From assembly GCF_950100655.1 (NCBI RefSeq), contig NZ_CATNLY010000054.1, forward strand, positions 40,878 to 104,877: a stretch of DNA of 64,000 bases, in the 5' to 3' direction. Position numbers and translations under genes: made by a program. Under the pieces are notes generated by a model that did not search any database, was not told where the DNA came from, and saw only the letters and a list, made by a program, of their open reading frames with translations. Origin of the DNA: Pleomorphomonas sp. T1.2MG-36 (lineage in GTDB: Bacteria; Pseudomonadota; Alphaproteobacteria; Rhizobiales; Pleomorphomonadaceae). The stretch's first letter is position 1; every line of letters starts with the position of its first letter. Positions 1-9,665 of this stretch are shown here, in pieces.

Positions 1-79
1 TCGGTTGCATGGATCGGAGTTCTACGCAAACCTGTAGCGAGGCGAACCGTAACAGTTCGCCGAAGCGGAGGTTCCAGAC

Positions 80-538
80 ATGCTCCAGTCCGAAAGATAT
101 AAGGCGGCCGTACACGAAGCCGGGCATGCGATCATGGCCGTCGCCTGCGAGTTCAAGGGTATCCGGATCGAGTTGTCCGAAGCCGACAACAGCCTTGGCA
201 GGACGTTTTTCGATGACACACCCATCCTCTCCGAGCACGACCGTATCCGACACGTGCTTGTGGCACTTGCCGGAATGCTGACCGAACAACTGGTCACCGG
301 CGAAGCCCCTCCCCTTGACCACACCTGGGGGCATTTTGAAAAAGCCAGGTCCCATGCGGCAGCTCTACCCGGGCATACGCCTGAGAGCCTCGTTGAAAGA
401 GCATGGGACTATCTGAAGCATCACGTGCCGATGGGGCTGGTCGAGGAGGTGGCCATGGCAGCGATGCTCAACGACGGGCTCTCGGCCGAGGAGTTCACGG
501 AATACACGGACCGGATCTTGCCGATCGACCTAGGATAG
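80..538 (+). CDS. Small M41-like zinc metallopeptidase domain protein
   Basis: A 152-residue protein with an HEAGH zinc-binding motif at residues 12-16 (H12, E13, H16), the arrangement seen in the M41 (FtsH-type) peptidase domain. No AAA ATPase domain and no membrane segment is present, so this is a free-standing peptidase-like domain, far shorter than FtsH. The start is supported by a GGAGG ribosome site ending 6-7 bases before the ATG. The C-terminal part (PMGLVEEVAMAAMLNDGLS) is closely matched by a broken copy on the other strand near 4.9-5.06 kb, so the gene was once duplicated here. Substrate is unknown. Zinc binding follows from the motif; proteolytic activity is inferred. Confidence 0.8.
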   Translation: MLQSERYKAAVHEAGHAIMAVACEFKGIRIELSEADNSLGRTFFDDTPILSEHDRIRHVLVALAGMLTEQLVTGEAPPLDHTWGHFEKARSHAAALPGHTPESLVERAWDYLKHHVPMGLVEEVAMAAMLNDGLSAEEFTEYTDRILPIDLG

Positions 539-735
539 ATTTATTGCCTGAGTTATCGGCATTCCCATCAGACCTGTTGAAGATTTATCTATTGCGACTG
601 TAGATCGTTCAACGAAGCGTGAAACAAAGCCAGGGAAGGCAAAATACCTAATCGAATGAAAGGGTTTTCGGAGCGATGCGGTAACTCATTGTCAATGCAC
701 ACGAGCTAGATTCGTTCTAGAAGTGAGGCTAAGCT

Positions 736-2409
736 ATGCGCATCAAAACGAAAATCCTTTCACTTTCGGCGGCTTTCGCCATTGGTTTGGCGAGCCTTAC
801 CGGTTTAGGCGTTAACTCGATCCTTAGCTATGGCGAGATGGTCACAGAGCTCGACCACACGCATGTTCATGCGTTTCTAGGCGAGGAGCTCAATGGCATC
901 GTCACCTCGGTCGTCGCCGACTCTCGGGGGATCTACGCGGCTGCCGACACCAAGACGGCCGAGAACTATGCCAAGGGCATAAGGGCAAGCCTCGACAAGT
1001 TGAACAAGCTTCTCGTGGAGTGGGACAACATCGCCGACGAGGGTGACAAGGCGGCGCTTTCCGAAGTTAAAACACAAGCGGCGGACTTTACAAAGTTCCG
1101 GACCGAGCTGGCGCGTCTTGGTGTGGAGGTCTCTCCGGTCGAAGCCAACAAGTTCGGAAACAACGATGAGAACCGGGCGAACCGAAAGGCGTTTCAGGCT
1201 CGCATTGATGCCCTTGTAGAGCAAAACATGGCTGACCTTAAGGTTCAGCAAGACCTCATGGAGGTGTTCGCCCGGCAAAGGGTCACAACGTTTGTCCTGC
1301 TGGCCGCCGGCGGCTCTTCGCTTCTCCTGATCTACTCTCTTTGGCTCAGCATTTTTGCCGTGTCGCGGCCGCTCGATCGTGTGGCCAATGTCGTTGGCAA
1401 GATTGCCGATGGTGCCTATCAGACTGAAATTCCCGCCGTCAGCGGGACGGATGAGATTGCGAACCTCTGGCGAGCGACCGGCAAGCTTCGGGATAAGGCT
1501 GTTGAGGCGGAACAGCTGAAGGCGGAGCAGGAAGTAAACGATGCGAAGGCAGCACAGGAACTCATTCTGGAACGCAATCGCATTGCCGATCGGTTCCAGT
1601 CCAGCATGGGCAGGCTCGCTGAGGATTTTGTGAGTGTGTCCAAGGAAGTGGCCTCGTCGGCGGAGAATCTCTCTGCAACAGCCGAAGAGACCTCACGCCA
1701 AGCTCAAGCCGTGACCGGCGCCGCCGAGGAAGCCGCGCTCAACGTCGAGGGTGTTGCCTCAGCGACCGAGGAAATGACCGGTTCCGTGCAGGAGATCAAC
1801 AGCCAGGTTACGCGGTCAGCAGCGGTTGCGCTGACGGCGACCGAAGAAGCCTCCCGCACCGAGGCTCAAATCCGGGAACTGTCGGCTGCCGCCGCCCAGA
1901 TCGGCGATGTGGTCAATCTCATCTCAGCGATCGCTGGCCAGACCAACCTTCTGGCGCTCAACGCGACGATCGAAGCCGCCCGTGCCGGCGAGGCTGGCAA
2001 GGGCTTTGCCGTTGTTGCCTCGGAGGTGAAGAACCTTGCTGGACAGACCGCCAAGGCAACCGAGGAAATTTCCAAGAAGGTCAACGAGATCCAGGCTGCG
2101 ACCTCCGCCACGGTCGGATCAATCGAAACCATTGTCTCCACCATTGCCACCATCCGCGACCTCACCTCGGCGATTGCCGGATCTGTTGAGCAACAGGGCC
2201 ATGCTACCTCGGAAATCGCCAACAACACCCAGCGCGCGTCGGTTGGCACCCATGAGGTCACTCAGAACATCCACGGCGTTGGCCATGCCGCCGAGCAGAC
2301 GGGGGCGGCTGCCACACAGCTCATGCAGCTGTCATCCGGCCTCCAGGGGCGCGCCACGGACCTCGAAAGGGAAGTGGAGATTTTTGTGAGGACTCTACGC
2401 GCCGGCTGA
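736..2409 (+). CDS. Methyl-accepting chemotaxis protein (short periplasmic domain)
   Basis: A 557-residue receptor. An N-terminal membrane segment (about residues 8-30) is followed by a roughly 150-residue helical periplasmic domain rich in Lys/Asp/Ala, a second membrane segment (about 184-208), a HAMP linker and a long coiled-coil signalling domain. The hairpin tip carries the conserved core ([20 protein letters not shown]), which contacts CheA and CheW. The periplasmic part looks like a four-helix-bundle sensor rather than a Cache domain; the ligand is unknown. A GAGG ribosome site lies 8 bases before the ATG. No che genes are nearby, so it must couple to a chemotaxis array encoded elsewhere. 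Confidence 0.93.
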   Translation: MRIKTKILSLSAAFAIGLASLTGLGVNSILSYGEMVTELDHTHVHAFLGEELNGIVTSVVADSRGIYAAADTKTAENYAKGIRASLDKLNKLLVEWDNIADEGDKAALSEVKTQAADFTKFRTELARLGVEVSPVEANKFGNNDENRANRKAFQARIDALVEQNMADLKVQQDLMEVFARQRVTTFVLLAAGGSSLLLIYSLWLSIFAVSRPLDRVANVVGKIADGAYQTEIPAVSGTDEIANLWRATGKLRDKAVEAEQLKAEQEVNDAKAAQELILERNRIADRFQSSMGRLAEDFVSVSKEVASSAENLSATAEETSRQAQAVTGAAEEAALNVEGVASATEEMTGSVQEINSQVTRSAAVALTATEEASRTEAQIRELSAAAAQIGDVVNLISAIAGQTNLLALNATIEAARAGEAGKGFAVVASEVKNLAGQTAKATEEISKKVNEIQAATSATVGSIETIVSTIATIRDLTSAIAGSVEQQGHATSEIANNTQRASVGTHEVTQNIHGVGHAAEQTGAAATQLMQLSSGLQGRATDLEREVEIFVRTLRAG

Positions 2410-2417
2410 CGGCTGCC

Positions 2418-2438
2418 GAGCCATGCGGGGAATGGCTC
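2418..2438. terminator. Hairpin after the chemotaxis receptor gene
   Basis: GAGCCAT and ATGGCTC form a 7-bp stem with a 7-base loop just after the stop codon. There is no T-run, so it is only a weak candidate terminator. Confidence 0.35.
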
Positions 2439-3505
2439 AGGCCGTTGGCAGGCCAACAACAGGACATAACTTCATAAAAACCCTCTGCTTAAAGTTCACC
2501 TATTGGGCGAGCCTTACGACAAGTCGGATCCCTGTCGGCATGCTCTTCTGTCGCAGGGGTTTGAAGCCGACCGCTTGCCTCTCCAGCCAATGAGCATCGC
2601 GGGTGCCGGAGATGGCGACTTGTTGGTCATCACCGGCCGAACTGATCCCCGGATCCATACTCCGGAGAACCTGCTGCAGATCGTTGGCGACAGGAAGAAG
2701 CGGACCGTCCTCTACCTGACCGGCATGGCGTCCGATACCTTCATGGCATTTGAGCAGGCCGGCTTCCCGTTCATCAACATCACCACGGATGCGAGCGTGA
2801 CGGGCCTCGTCAACCTCATCGCCCAGGTTGATGCGAACGCAGTCTACCGCGCTTCCAGAGCAGCTGCGATCCGCGCCTCGATGTCCAACAAGATCGCCAA
2901 TTCCGTGGTCGACCTGTTCGCCCGGCTTCGTGCCAATCCGGTAGCGCCGAAGCTTGAAGAATTGTCGCGCCAGCGCAGGGCGATGAAAGAACTCATCGGC
3001 AAGTCGCCGATGTCGGCCTGGATCGACCTGATTCGAAACTATCACGATGGCACGGCTGAGCATTGATCCCTCGTGTCCGGCTATACGTTGGCCTTCGCGC
3101 GGGCTCTTGGGTTCGGCGAGATGCAGACGGGACGCCTGTTCGACGTCGCCTTCTTCCACAACGTGGGAAAAGCCAAGATACCGCTAGAGATCTTGGACAA
3201 GTCCGGTCAGACTCGAGTCTGAGGAATGGGAGATCATGAAACGTCATTTTCTCCATAGCTACGAAATCCTGCCCCGCGATGGGCACACCCGAGGCGAGAT
3301 CGCCCGGGTTGCTCGCGACCATCGCGAGTACCTTGACAGGTCAGGCTACCCGAACGGGCTTCGGGGCAACGAGATAGATGACATTACCCGCTTCATCACT
3401 ATCTGCGATATCTTTGCTGCCTTGACCGAAAAGCGAGCCTACAAGGCGCCTAAGCGACTCGACGAGGCCTATACCATCCTCGTTTCGATGGTGGGCACAA
3501 AGCTG

Positions 3506-4786
3506 GACGGTTCTAAAAACCTCGCCAAATCAGGGTTTTTGTGATTCCCTTCGTCCTATGGCGGAGGGCTCTGGAGATGTCTGGACTGCCTGGCTTTTTT
3601 GACTTTGACGACCGGCTGAAGCGCCTGAGCGATCTCGGCGATCAGTTGGAGGCGTTCGGCAAGACCGTTGATTTCGAGATGTTCCGCGGCGACCTATCGG
3701 CGGCGCTCGGCTATACCAGCGGCCCGCAGGGCGGTCGGCCACCGTTCGATCCGGTGATGATGTTCAAGGTGCTGGTGATCCAGGCGGCCAACAACCTCTC
3801 CGACGAGCGCGCCGAGTTCCTGATCAACGACCGCCTGTCGTTCATGCGCTTCCTCGGCTTGACGCTTTCGGACCGGGTGCCGGACGCGCGGACGATCTGG
3901 CTGTTCCGGGAGAAGCTCACTCGGGCCGAGGCGATCAAGCCGCTGTTCGACCGTTTCGATGCTGCGCTGCGCGCTTCCGGCTATATCGCCGTGTCCGGCC
4001 AGATCGTCGATGCGACGCTGGTGTCGGCCCCAAAGCAGCGCATGACCGACGAGGAGAGGGAGAAGGTCAAACAGGGACGGATTCCTGAAGGCTGGAAGGC
4101 TCGCCCCGCCAAACTCCGCCACAAGGACCGTGACGCTCGCTGGACGGTGAAGTTCAAGAAGGCCAAGCAGAAAGCCGACGGGACCAAGCCGCCGGTCGAC
4201 ATCGCCATCCCGACCTACGGCTATCAGAACCATGTGTCGATCGACGCCGGCTTTGGCTTCATCCGCAAATGGCAGGCTACCGATGCCGCCTTGTATGAAG
4301 GTGCCGTGCTGCGCAAGGGACTGCTCGACAAGACCAATACGGCAGGGAAAGTCTGGGCCGACACGGCTTACCGCAGCCAGGAGAACGAGAGGTTCATGGA
4401 TGACAACGGCTTCGTCAGCTGCGTCCATCGCAAAAAGCCCAAAGGCAAACCGATGAGTGAGGCGACGCGGAGAGCCAACAATCTCAAGTCCAAGGTGCGC
4501 TCTCACGTCGAGCACGTCTTTGCCGAACAGAAGAGCCGGATGGGGCTGTTCATCCGGACCATCGGCATTGCCAGGGCGACGACCAAGATCGGGCTCGCCA
4601 ACCTCGTCTACAACATCAAACGGCTGATCTGCCTGGAACGGAGAGCGGTGGCATAGGTGGGACCCATCCCGATGAGAGATGATGGCCCGCAAGGGACACC
4701 CAAAGCCCCTGCGATATTGCCCCCCTCAGGTCGCGCGTGCAATCGACGGTCCCGGCGTGTTGGCAAACCCGATTAATAGAACCGTC
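3506..4786 (+). mobile_element. IS5-like insertion sequence
   Basis: A 1.28-kb element with perfect 10-bp terminal inverted repeats, GACGGTTCTA at 3506-3515 and its complement at 4777-4786, with weaker matching inward. It is flanked by the direct repeat AAGCT (3500-3504 and 4787-4791), which reads as a target-site duplication: removing the element and one copy restores an in-frame Gly-Thr-Lys-Leu-Asp-Pro-Asp in the HD-GYP gene. The left junction could be one base further out. It carries one transposase gene. Five bases is not the commonest duplication length for IS5 relatives, so the subgroup is left open. Confidence 0.85.
3577..4656 (+). CDS. IS5-family DDE transposase
   Basis: A 359-residue transposase that appears intact. 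It has the N-terminal DUF772-like domain (about residues 40-110, GGRPPFDPVMMFKVLVIQ), then the DDE catalytic core: Asp in QIVDATLVSAP, Asp in WADTAYRS, and Glu in HVEHVFAEQKS with the following conserved Arg. The ATG at 3577 is preferred over an upstream GTG at 3541 because GGAGGG lies just upstream. It mobilises the surrounding element by cutting its GACGGTTCTA-type ends. Confidence 0.93.
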   Translation: MSGLPGFFDFDDRLKRLSDLGDQLEAFGKTVDFEMFRGDLSAALGYTSGPQGGRPPFDPVMMFKVLVIQAANNLSDERAEFLINDRLSFMRFLGLTLSDRVPDARTIWLFREKLTRAEAIKPLFDRFDAALRASGYIAVSGQIVDATLVSAPKQRMTDEEREKVKQGRIPEGWKARPAKLRHKDRDARWTVKFKKAKQKADGTKPPVDIAIPTYGYQNHVSIDAGFGFIRKWQATDAALYEGAVLRKGLLDKTNTAGKVWADTAYRSQENERFMDDNGFVSCVHRKKPKGKPMSEATRRANNLKSKVRSHVEHVFAEQKSRMGLFIRTIGIARATTKIGLANLVYNIKRLICLERRAVA

Positions 4787-4870
4787 AAGCTCGACCCGGA
4801 TCTGGTGCGCCTGTTCGGGCAAGTCGTAGATGAAGGATCCGTAAGATTTTGTTCAGACGTTGCTGCGGCT

Positions 4871-5056
4871 TAAGGGGCGATTGTGTGCTGAAATACCAGT
4901 AGCGTGATTTGCCGTCGCGTTACGATCGAGTCGAAATGGATCGGCTTTGTTCGCTCTGAATATTCAGAGAGCGCTTCGGTCGAAAGCCCGTCGCTCAGCA
5001 TCACCGCCATGGTCATTTCCTCGACGAGTCCCATCGGTAAGCCGTGCTTGAGAAGC
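4871..5056 (-). pseudogene. 3' fragment of a second M41-like peptidase gene
   Basis: Read on the minus strand, this stretch encodes LKHGLPMGLVEEMTMAVMLS and DGLSTEALSEYSER, closely matching the C-terminal third of the M41-like protein at 80-538 (LKHHVPMGLVEEVAMAAMLN, DGLSAEEFTEYTDR). The match begins abruptly near 5056; upstream sequence does not continue the gene, so the zinc-binding half is missing. The frame runs on to a stop near 4871. It also contains the 16-bp palindrome CTCTGAATATTCAGAG (4954-4969), which is coding sequence of the fragment. It is a decayed paralogue, in opposite orientation to the intact gene. Confidence 0.75.
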
Positions 5057-5147
5057 GGCCACGCTGTCTAAAAGTATAGCTTGGCGGCAATCTCTACTGC
5101 GCGCGAGCGAGGCAAGGCGCTGTGCGGGCCTCGCCTCGGCTCTTTGT

Positions 5148-7382
5148 TCAGTGCCAGCTTAGCAGATAACGACCGTTCGCAGGCACCACGAAACTCACTC
5201 GATCCGGCGTGGTTTCGTCGGCTTCGATGCTTGCTCCGGAAGCCGTCTTCAGGTCGAAGGTGCCAAGCTTCCTACGCTTCAGGCGTAGCAGAGCAATCCT
5301 CGTAACGCAGGCTTCGTCACCCTCCAGCACTATGGAAAGACTACCATCACCGGAACTCTGTATCTGCGGCCCGATATGGTCGCAGTACAGACGGAACGGC
5401 GCGCCGTCTACGTGGTGGAACGCGCGCGTTGCAAAGATGAATGCGGCACCCGCACCGTAAACCTCCTGGCCGACCTGTCCCGCAGGCTGGCCGTCGGCGT
5501 AGAGGTCCTCCAGCGGGAACGACAGCTTGCGGTCGATGTGTCCATTCGTCTCACGTTGCGTCGGCGATAGAACCTCCGGCGGCAGTGCGTCGGGATAGTA
5601 GTACCAGGCGCTATCAAGTGCGTATTTGCAGAATTCAACGATGAGCATGCGGACGGTTGGGTCAACGTCGGTGCCCGCGTCGTCGAGATAGCGCTCGAAC
5701 GCGGCGAACGAGTCGAACACCTCGTATACCGCCATGTAGGGGGCATCCTGCAGGCAGGTGACGCCCAAAAAATTGCGGTAGTGTACCGCAAGCTCTATCC
5801 GGCTTTCCCAGATCTCCGTGTTGTGCAGGAAGCTCGCGAGATAGACGTAGCTTTGTTCGAGGTAGGTCCGCTCGTTGGTCAACCTCCATAGCCGCATGCA
5901 GGCTACTGCGCCCCACGCCGTAAGATTGGCCTGATAGTTGATGTTGAAGCCCAACCCGACGGCTGCGTCGATGGCGGCTCGCGCCTCGTTCAGAAATTTC
6001 TCGTCGTCGGTCAGTTCGTAAGCTTGCAGCATGACCCAGGCGTAGATGCCTCCGACGTCCGTCTGGCCGCGGCCGTCCGCTTCGGCGGTCTCGGTGATAA
6101 TGCTGAAATCGGTGATCTTGTACTGGACAGGCCACTTGTACTTGAAGTGATGGGCGGCCTTGATGCCGAAGTCGATGGACTTCATGAGAAGGTCGCGCGC
6201 AGCCTCGTCACCGTCGAGGGCGAGGACGCCGAGGTTCATCATCGGGTGATAGAGATACCAGCTGTCGACCGCGTCCGCGTCCTTGTCGTCCCCGACGTTG
6301 GGGAGGTAGCGGCGCAGCGACTTCAGCTTCGGGTCGTAGAATTTTTCCAGCCCGGCCATGAACTCGGCCTTGAGCGGATGAGGTTCGCCGCACCACTTTC
6401 CCCAATCATGGACCGCCTCCACGATCGACATCTGCACCATGATGTCGGGATATTCGGCGTTCGTATATGGATGGATGTAGCGGTGGCCGTAATGCTCGCT
6501 GGTTGCCTCGGGAGCTCGATCGAGATCACGCAGCGTTCTCTCGGCCCGCTCCACCCAATCGTGGAAGTCGACCGTGGGCTTATCGATAATTCTATAAACC
6601 AGACCGAGCATCTGAAGGAAGCGGAGTGCCGAAATACGCTCGTTGGAGGGTACATCCTCGTCAAAGACCAGGAGGGCATCAGAGAGCGTGATTTCCACGC
6701 CGCCTTCCAGTGCGTCCGTCGGCGGAGTGCCGCTTTGCGGGGGTGTAGGGATCAGGTAGCCGAGCTCCGGCCACTCTCCGCCGACCGCGCCGTCGGGCTT
6801 GGTCTTCGTCGCCTGGTAGTAGTCGTTCATTGCGGTCAGGTTCTGGAAGTAAAGAACGCTGCCGAAGGACGGCTCCTTGATATGCAAATAAAGGAGCCCG
6901 CTGTTGAGTCCGCGCTGCCCGGCCTCCACGACGCCCCTTGCGCCTAGAGGATCATCCTTCGCGTCGAGGGGATATAGATCGCGCGGCATGAATGGAATGA
7001 CCATCCGCGCTACCGGCGTCAAGCGCACGGTGACCCGAAGCCGCTCGAACCCTTCACTTCCGGAACTTCCTGACACGAATGAAATTGCGTGCACTCCGAG
7101 CGCACTCCGAAGCTTAAGGCGGGCCGCTTCACCTTTTTTTCCTTTCAGCTCGGTACACTCGAACTCGCCTGCAAGATAGGCGACGCGTAACGCAATTCCT
7201 CCGCGCCCTTTCCTGCGAACGAATGCCCAAAGGGAGTCACTGCTTGCGATTATCTCGACCGACAGCTTTCCAAGGGAAAAATTGATGATGGGTTTGGCGT
7301 CTCGCTTTGTGCCCTGCCGACTCAGAGATAAGACGTAGGGGCTCACTCCGACAACCTCACGGTCCAATGCTAGTGTCGACAT
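5148..7382 (-). CDS. Large protein with a probable six-hairpin (alpha/alpha toroid) fold
   Basis: A 744-residue soluble protein with no signal peptide or membrane segment. The first 270 residues look beta-rich. From about 280 to 620 there are repeated amphipathic helices with aromatic and acidic patches (HYGHRYIHPYTNAEYPDIM, DSWYLYHPMMNLG, GGIYAWVMLQAYELTDDEKF), typical of alpha/alpha-toroid glycosidases, epimerases and lyases. A small beta-rich domain follows to the C-terminus. I do not recognise the exact family and assign no reaction. AGGAGAGG before the ATG supports the start. The gene stands alone, divergent from the histidine kinase at 7712. A carbohydrate-related role is inference from fold appearance only. 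Confidence 0.75.
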   Translation of the reverse strand: MSTLALDREVVGVSPYVLSLSRQGTKRDAKPIINFSLGKLSVEIIASSDSLWAFVRRKGRGGIALRVAYLAGEFECTELKGKKGEAARLKLRSALGVHAISFVSGSSGSEGFERLRVTVRLTPVARMVIPFMPRDLYPLDAKDDPLGARGVVEAGQRGLNSGLLYLHIKEPSFGSVLYFQNLTAMNDYYQATKTKPDGAVGGEWPELGYLIPTPPQSGTPPTDALEGGVEITLSDALLVFDEDVPSNERISALRFLQMLGLVYRIIDKPTVDFHDWVERAERTLRDLDRAPEATSEHYGHRYIHPYTNAEYPDIMVQMSIVEAVHDWGKWCGEPHPLKAEFMAGLEKFYDPKLKSLRRYLPNVGDDKDADAVDSWYLYHPMMNLGVLALDGDEAARDLLMKSIDFGIKAAHHFKYKWPVQYKITDFSIITETAEADGRGQTDVGGIYAWVMLQAYELTDDEKFLNEARAAIDAAVGLGFNINYQANLTAWGAVACMRLWRLTNERTYLEQSYVYLASFLHNTEIWESRIELAVHYRNFLGVTCLQDAPYMAVYEVFDSFAAFERYLDDAGTDVDPTVRMLIVEFCKYALDSAWYYYPDALPPEVLSPTQRETNGHIDRKLSFPLEDLYADGQPAGQVGQEVYGAGAAFIFATRAFHHVDGAPFRLYCDHIGPQIQSSGDGSLSIVLEGDEACVTRIALLRLKRRKLGTFDLKTASGASIEADETTPDRVSFVVPANGRYLLSWH

Positions 7383-7711
7383 TTCCTCTCCTTGACGTCA
7401 TCAGTACTTCGCAAAAAACGAAACGGACAAATGCAGGTTCCTTCTTTTTCCTCAGCGTCATCTGATTTTGAGACGACCGGCAAGGAAATGACCCCTTGGA
7501 GCGGCCGGAACCGATCCGTTGAGCTTCAAAACCTGACATATCACCTCCAGAATGCACTTAGTGTTTCTGATGTGAGTCGTGCATATGACGCTCTCTCACC
7601 AGATCTTGACACCTGACGGATGCTTCTGCACTAAGGAGACCCCTTATCGTTATGCTTCGAGAGGGAAGATATTCTTTTTAATTAGTTCATGCCGTCGGCA
7701 ACGGAGCTACC
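7383..7711. other. Intergenic region between divergent genes
   Basis: About 330 bases relatively rich in A and T toward 7680, between the toroid protein gene (minus) and the histidine kinase gene (plus). It must contain both promoters. No convincing coding sequence, repeat or RNA is seen; the short plus-strand reading frame at 7392-7616 has no ribosome site and no recognisable product. Confidence 0.5.
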
Positions 7712-9652
7712 ATGTTCACGAATCTCGCGACAGAAGATCTCGATTTGCGCGAACTGTTCAACGCCTCACCTAATGCGTACGTCGTATTCACGCGCGACTT
7801 GGTGATCGCCGGATGCAATGACGCTTATCTCAGGGCCGTCGGGCGCAATGCTCGTGAGGAAATAGTCGGCCGTCTCCTATTCGAGGCGTTTCCCGCCGAT
7901 CCGGCGTCGGATGCCTATCGAATACTGGCGACTTCACTAACTAGGGTTTTGGAGACGAACCAACCCGATCATATCGCGCTTATTCCCTACAACACGGCAA
8001 GACCGGATGAACCTCCTCTCGTCCGTTACTGGAGCGCCACGCACACCCCCATCAGGAATAAAAACGGCGAGCTTGCCTATATTCTTCAGCACACCGTCGA
8101 CGTGACCGAGCTGGAAACCTTGCGGCAACGAGACGCGCTTTCCAACATGGCGGAGTCCGGCGTGCTATCCCGCGCCCACGCCGTACAAACCACCAGCGCC
8201 AAGCTCTCGACCGAAATCGCGCTGCTGCGCGATCTATTTGCACAGGCCCCTGGCTTCATCGCCGTACTGAAGGGACCGGATCACGTCTTTGAGTTGGCTA
8301 ACGATGCCTATCAAATCCTAGTCGGCCGAAGGGACCTGATCGGGCGCAGCGTGGCCGAGGCGCTGCCGGAGGTGGTGAACCAAGGCTTTGTCGATATTCT
8401 GAACGACGTGTGGAAAAGCGGCCAGCCGTTCGTGGGACGCGCGGTTCCCGTTTTTCTCCGGCCTGCCGGTGGGGGCGAGCCGGAGCTCCGGCATATCGAC
8501 TTTATCTATCAACCTATCCGGCATGGGTCGGGCGCCGTCACCGGCATTTTCGTTCAGGGACATGACACGTCGGCGCAGTGGGAGGCACAGCGCGACCTGC
8601 AACGCCAGACGGAATTGCTGCGGCTCGCGCAGGAGGGCGGGGGCTTCGGCACCTACGACTGGGACCTGATGAGCAACACAGTCAGGGGCACGCGCGTGTT
8701 TCGCGAGCTCTTCGGCCTTGCCGATGCCCAGGACGATATTCCGGTCCCAGACCTCATGACGCGTATTCACCCCGAGGATGCCGCGCGAACGAACGCGATG
8801 ACGTCCGGCCCAAGCGACGAGATCGAGACTTCGCACGAATTCCGATTGCTGCTCGACGGCCGTGTGAGTTGGATAGGCGCCCGCGGCACGATCATACGCG
8901 ATGTCCATAACCGCCCGGAGCGGGTGCTGGGCGCCGTGCACGATCTGACGCGGCGAAAACAGATCGAGGAGCGCCTCGACATGTTGGCACGCGAGAGTGC
9001 CCACCGGGTCAAGAATATACTCACCATCATGCAGATCATCGTCGACAACACCCTACGCAGGGCACCCTCGCTAGAATCTGCGCGGGAGAGCCTCGGAGAG
9101 CGCATCGCCGCACTCAACAAGGCGCAAACCAGAATTCTTGCCGGACCTGAGGAATGTCGCCTGACGGATATCGTGCAGGACACGCTGACCGTCATAAGCA
9201 ATCCGAGCGGGCGCGTGACGATCGAAGCCAAGGTCGATGCTGAGCTCAGCCCTCGCACCGGGCTTGGAGTAGCGCTTGCGCTACACGAGCTGATCACGAA
9301 CGCGCTGAAGTACGGCGCACTTTCCAACGCCGAAGGCAGGGTCATCATCGGATGGCGAGTCGTCACCGACGGGGCAGCGGATTCTGCCGTCGTAACCTTG
9401 GATTGGTGCGAGGTCGGCGGCCCGCCGATCGACGGCAGCAAGAAGGGCTTCGGTTCGATATTGATCAGAAATAGTCTTGCCCACGATCCGAGAGGGCGGG
9501 CTGAATGGATGGCGACTCCGGAAGGACTTTGTTGCCAGTTTGCCTTTAGCGCAAAAGCAATAGCATTCGAAACGAAACCAAGTAACGCAAAATCAATAAT
9601 TCATGGCGGAATGCCTAGTTCGCTGGTACCTGCGACGAGTCCGAAGCTGTAA
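7712..9652 (+). CDS. PAS-domain sensor histidine kinase, HWE family
   Basis: A 646-residue cytoplasmic kinase with no membrane segments. Two PAS folds are clear (about residues 12-130, starting LRELFNASPNAYVVFTRD, and about 170-290, LRDLFAQAPGFIAVLKG), then a third PAS of the PAC/PAS_3 type (about 305-420). The HWE-type transmitter follows: phospho-acceptor His431 in AHRVKNILTIMQ, an N-box in HELITNALKYGALS, and the diagnostic Trp-x-Glu in LDWCEVGGPPI. HWE kinases often sense light, redox or general stress and signal to PhyR-like or single-domain receivers; no receiver gene is adjacent. GGAG precedes the ATG. A symmetrical terminator follows at 9666. Confidence 0.92.
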   Translation: MFTNLATEDLDLRELFNASPNAYVVFTRDLVIAGCNDAYLRAVGRNAREEIVGRLLFEAFPADPASDAYRILATSLTRVLETNQPDHIALIPYNTARPDEPPLVRYWSATHTPIRNKNGELAYILQHTVDVTELETLRQRDALSNMAESGVLSRAHAVQTTSAKLSTEIALLRDLFAQAPGFIAVLKGPDHVFELANDAYQILVGRRDLIGRSVAEALPEVVNQGFVDILNDVWKSGQPFVGRAVPVFLRPAGGGEPELRHIDFIYQPIRHGSGAVTGIFVQGHDTSAQWEAQRDLQRQTELLRLAQEGGGFGTYDWDLMSNTVRGTRVFRELFGLADAQDDIPVPDLMTRIHPEDAARTNAMTSGPSDEIETSHEFRLLLDGRVSWIGARGTIIRDVHNRPERVLGAVHDLTRRKQIEERLDMLARESAHRVKNILTIMQIIVDNTLRRAPSLESARESLGERIAALNKAQTRILAGPEECRLTDIVQDTLTVISNPSGRVTIEAKVDAELSPRTGLGVALALHELITNALKYGALSNAEGRVIIGWRVVTDGAADSAVVTLDWCEVGGPPIDGSKKGFGSILIRNSLAHDPRGRAEWMATPEGLCCQFAFSAKAIAFETKPSNAKSIIHGGMPSSLVPATSPKL

Positions 9653-9665
9653 GCGTTCATTGTAA

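Larger units (their letters stand above)
2503..4873 (+). pseudogene. HD-GYP-like cyclic-di-GMP phosphodiesterase, broken by frameshifts and an IS
   Basis: Pieces of one protein are spread over three frames. Residues up to about 3066 form an N-terminal receiver-like or DUF3391-like part. Frame 3068-3205 encodes the first metal-site segment (FFHNVGKAKIP). Frame 3208-3504 encodes the GYP segment (LDRSGYPNGLRG) and the C-terminal helices. The frame shifts near 3063 and near 3207. An insertion sequence then splits the gene after codons for Lys-Leu, and the tail (LDPDLVRLFGQVVDEGS) resumes at 4787 and stops at 4873. The metal-binding His-Asp pair is His-Asn here, and the GYP-side His also differs from the usual pattern, so the enzyme was probably failing before the insertion. 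Family assignment comes from these motifs. Confidence 0.8.

Noticed and set aside
4954-4969. 16-bp palindrome CTCTGAATATTCAGAG as an operator
   Set aside because: It lies within the coding remnant of the second M41-like gene (codons for Leu-Ser-Glu-Tyr-Ser-Glu), so its symmetry is most simply chance.
6024-6947. Plus-strand open frame of 307 codons opposite the toroid protein gene
   Set aside because: Composition is that of an antisense shadow; the minus-strand frame has a good ribosome site and a continuous fold pattern.
8318-9441. Minus-strand open frames opposite the histidine kinase
   Set aside because: Kinase motifs on the plus strand are unambiguous; these frames are by-products.
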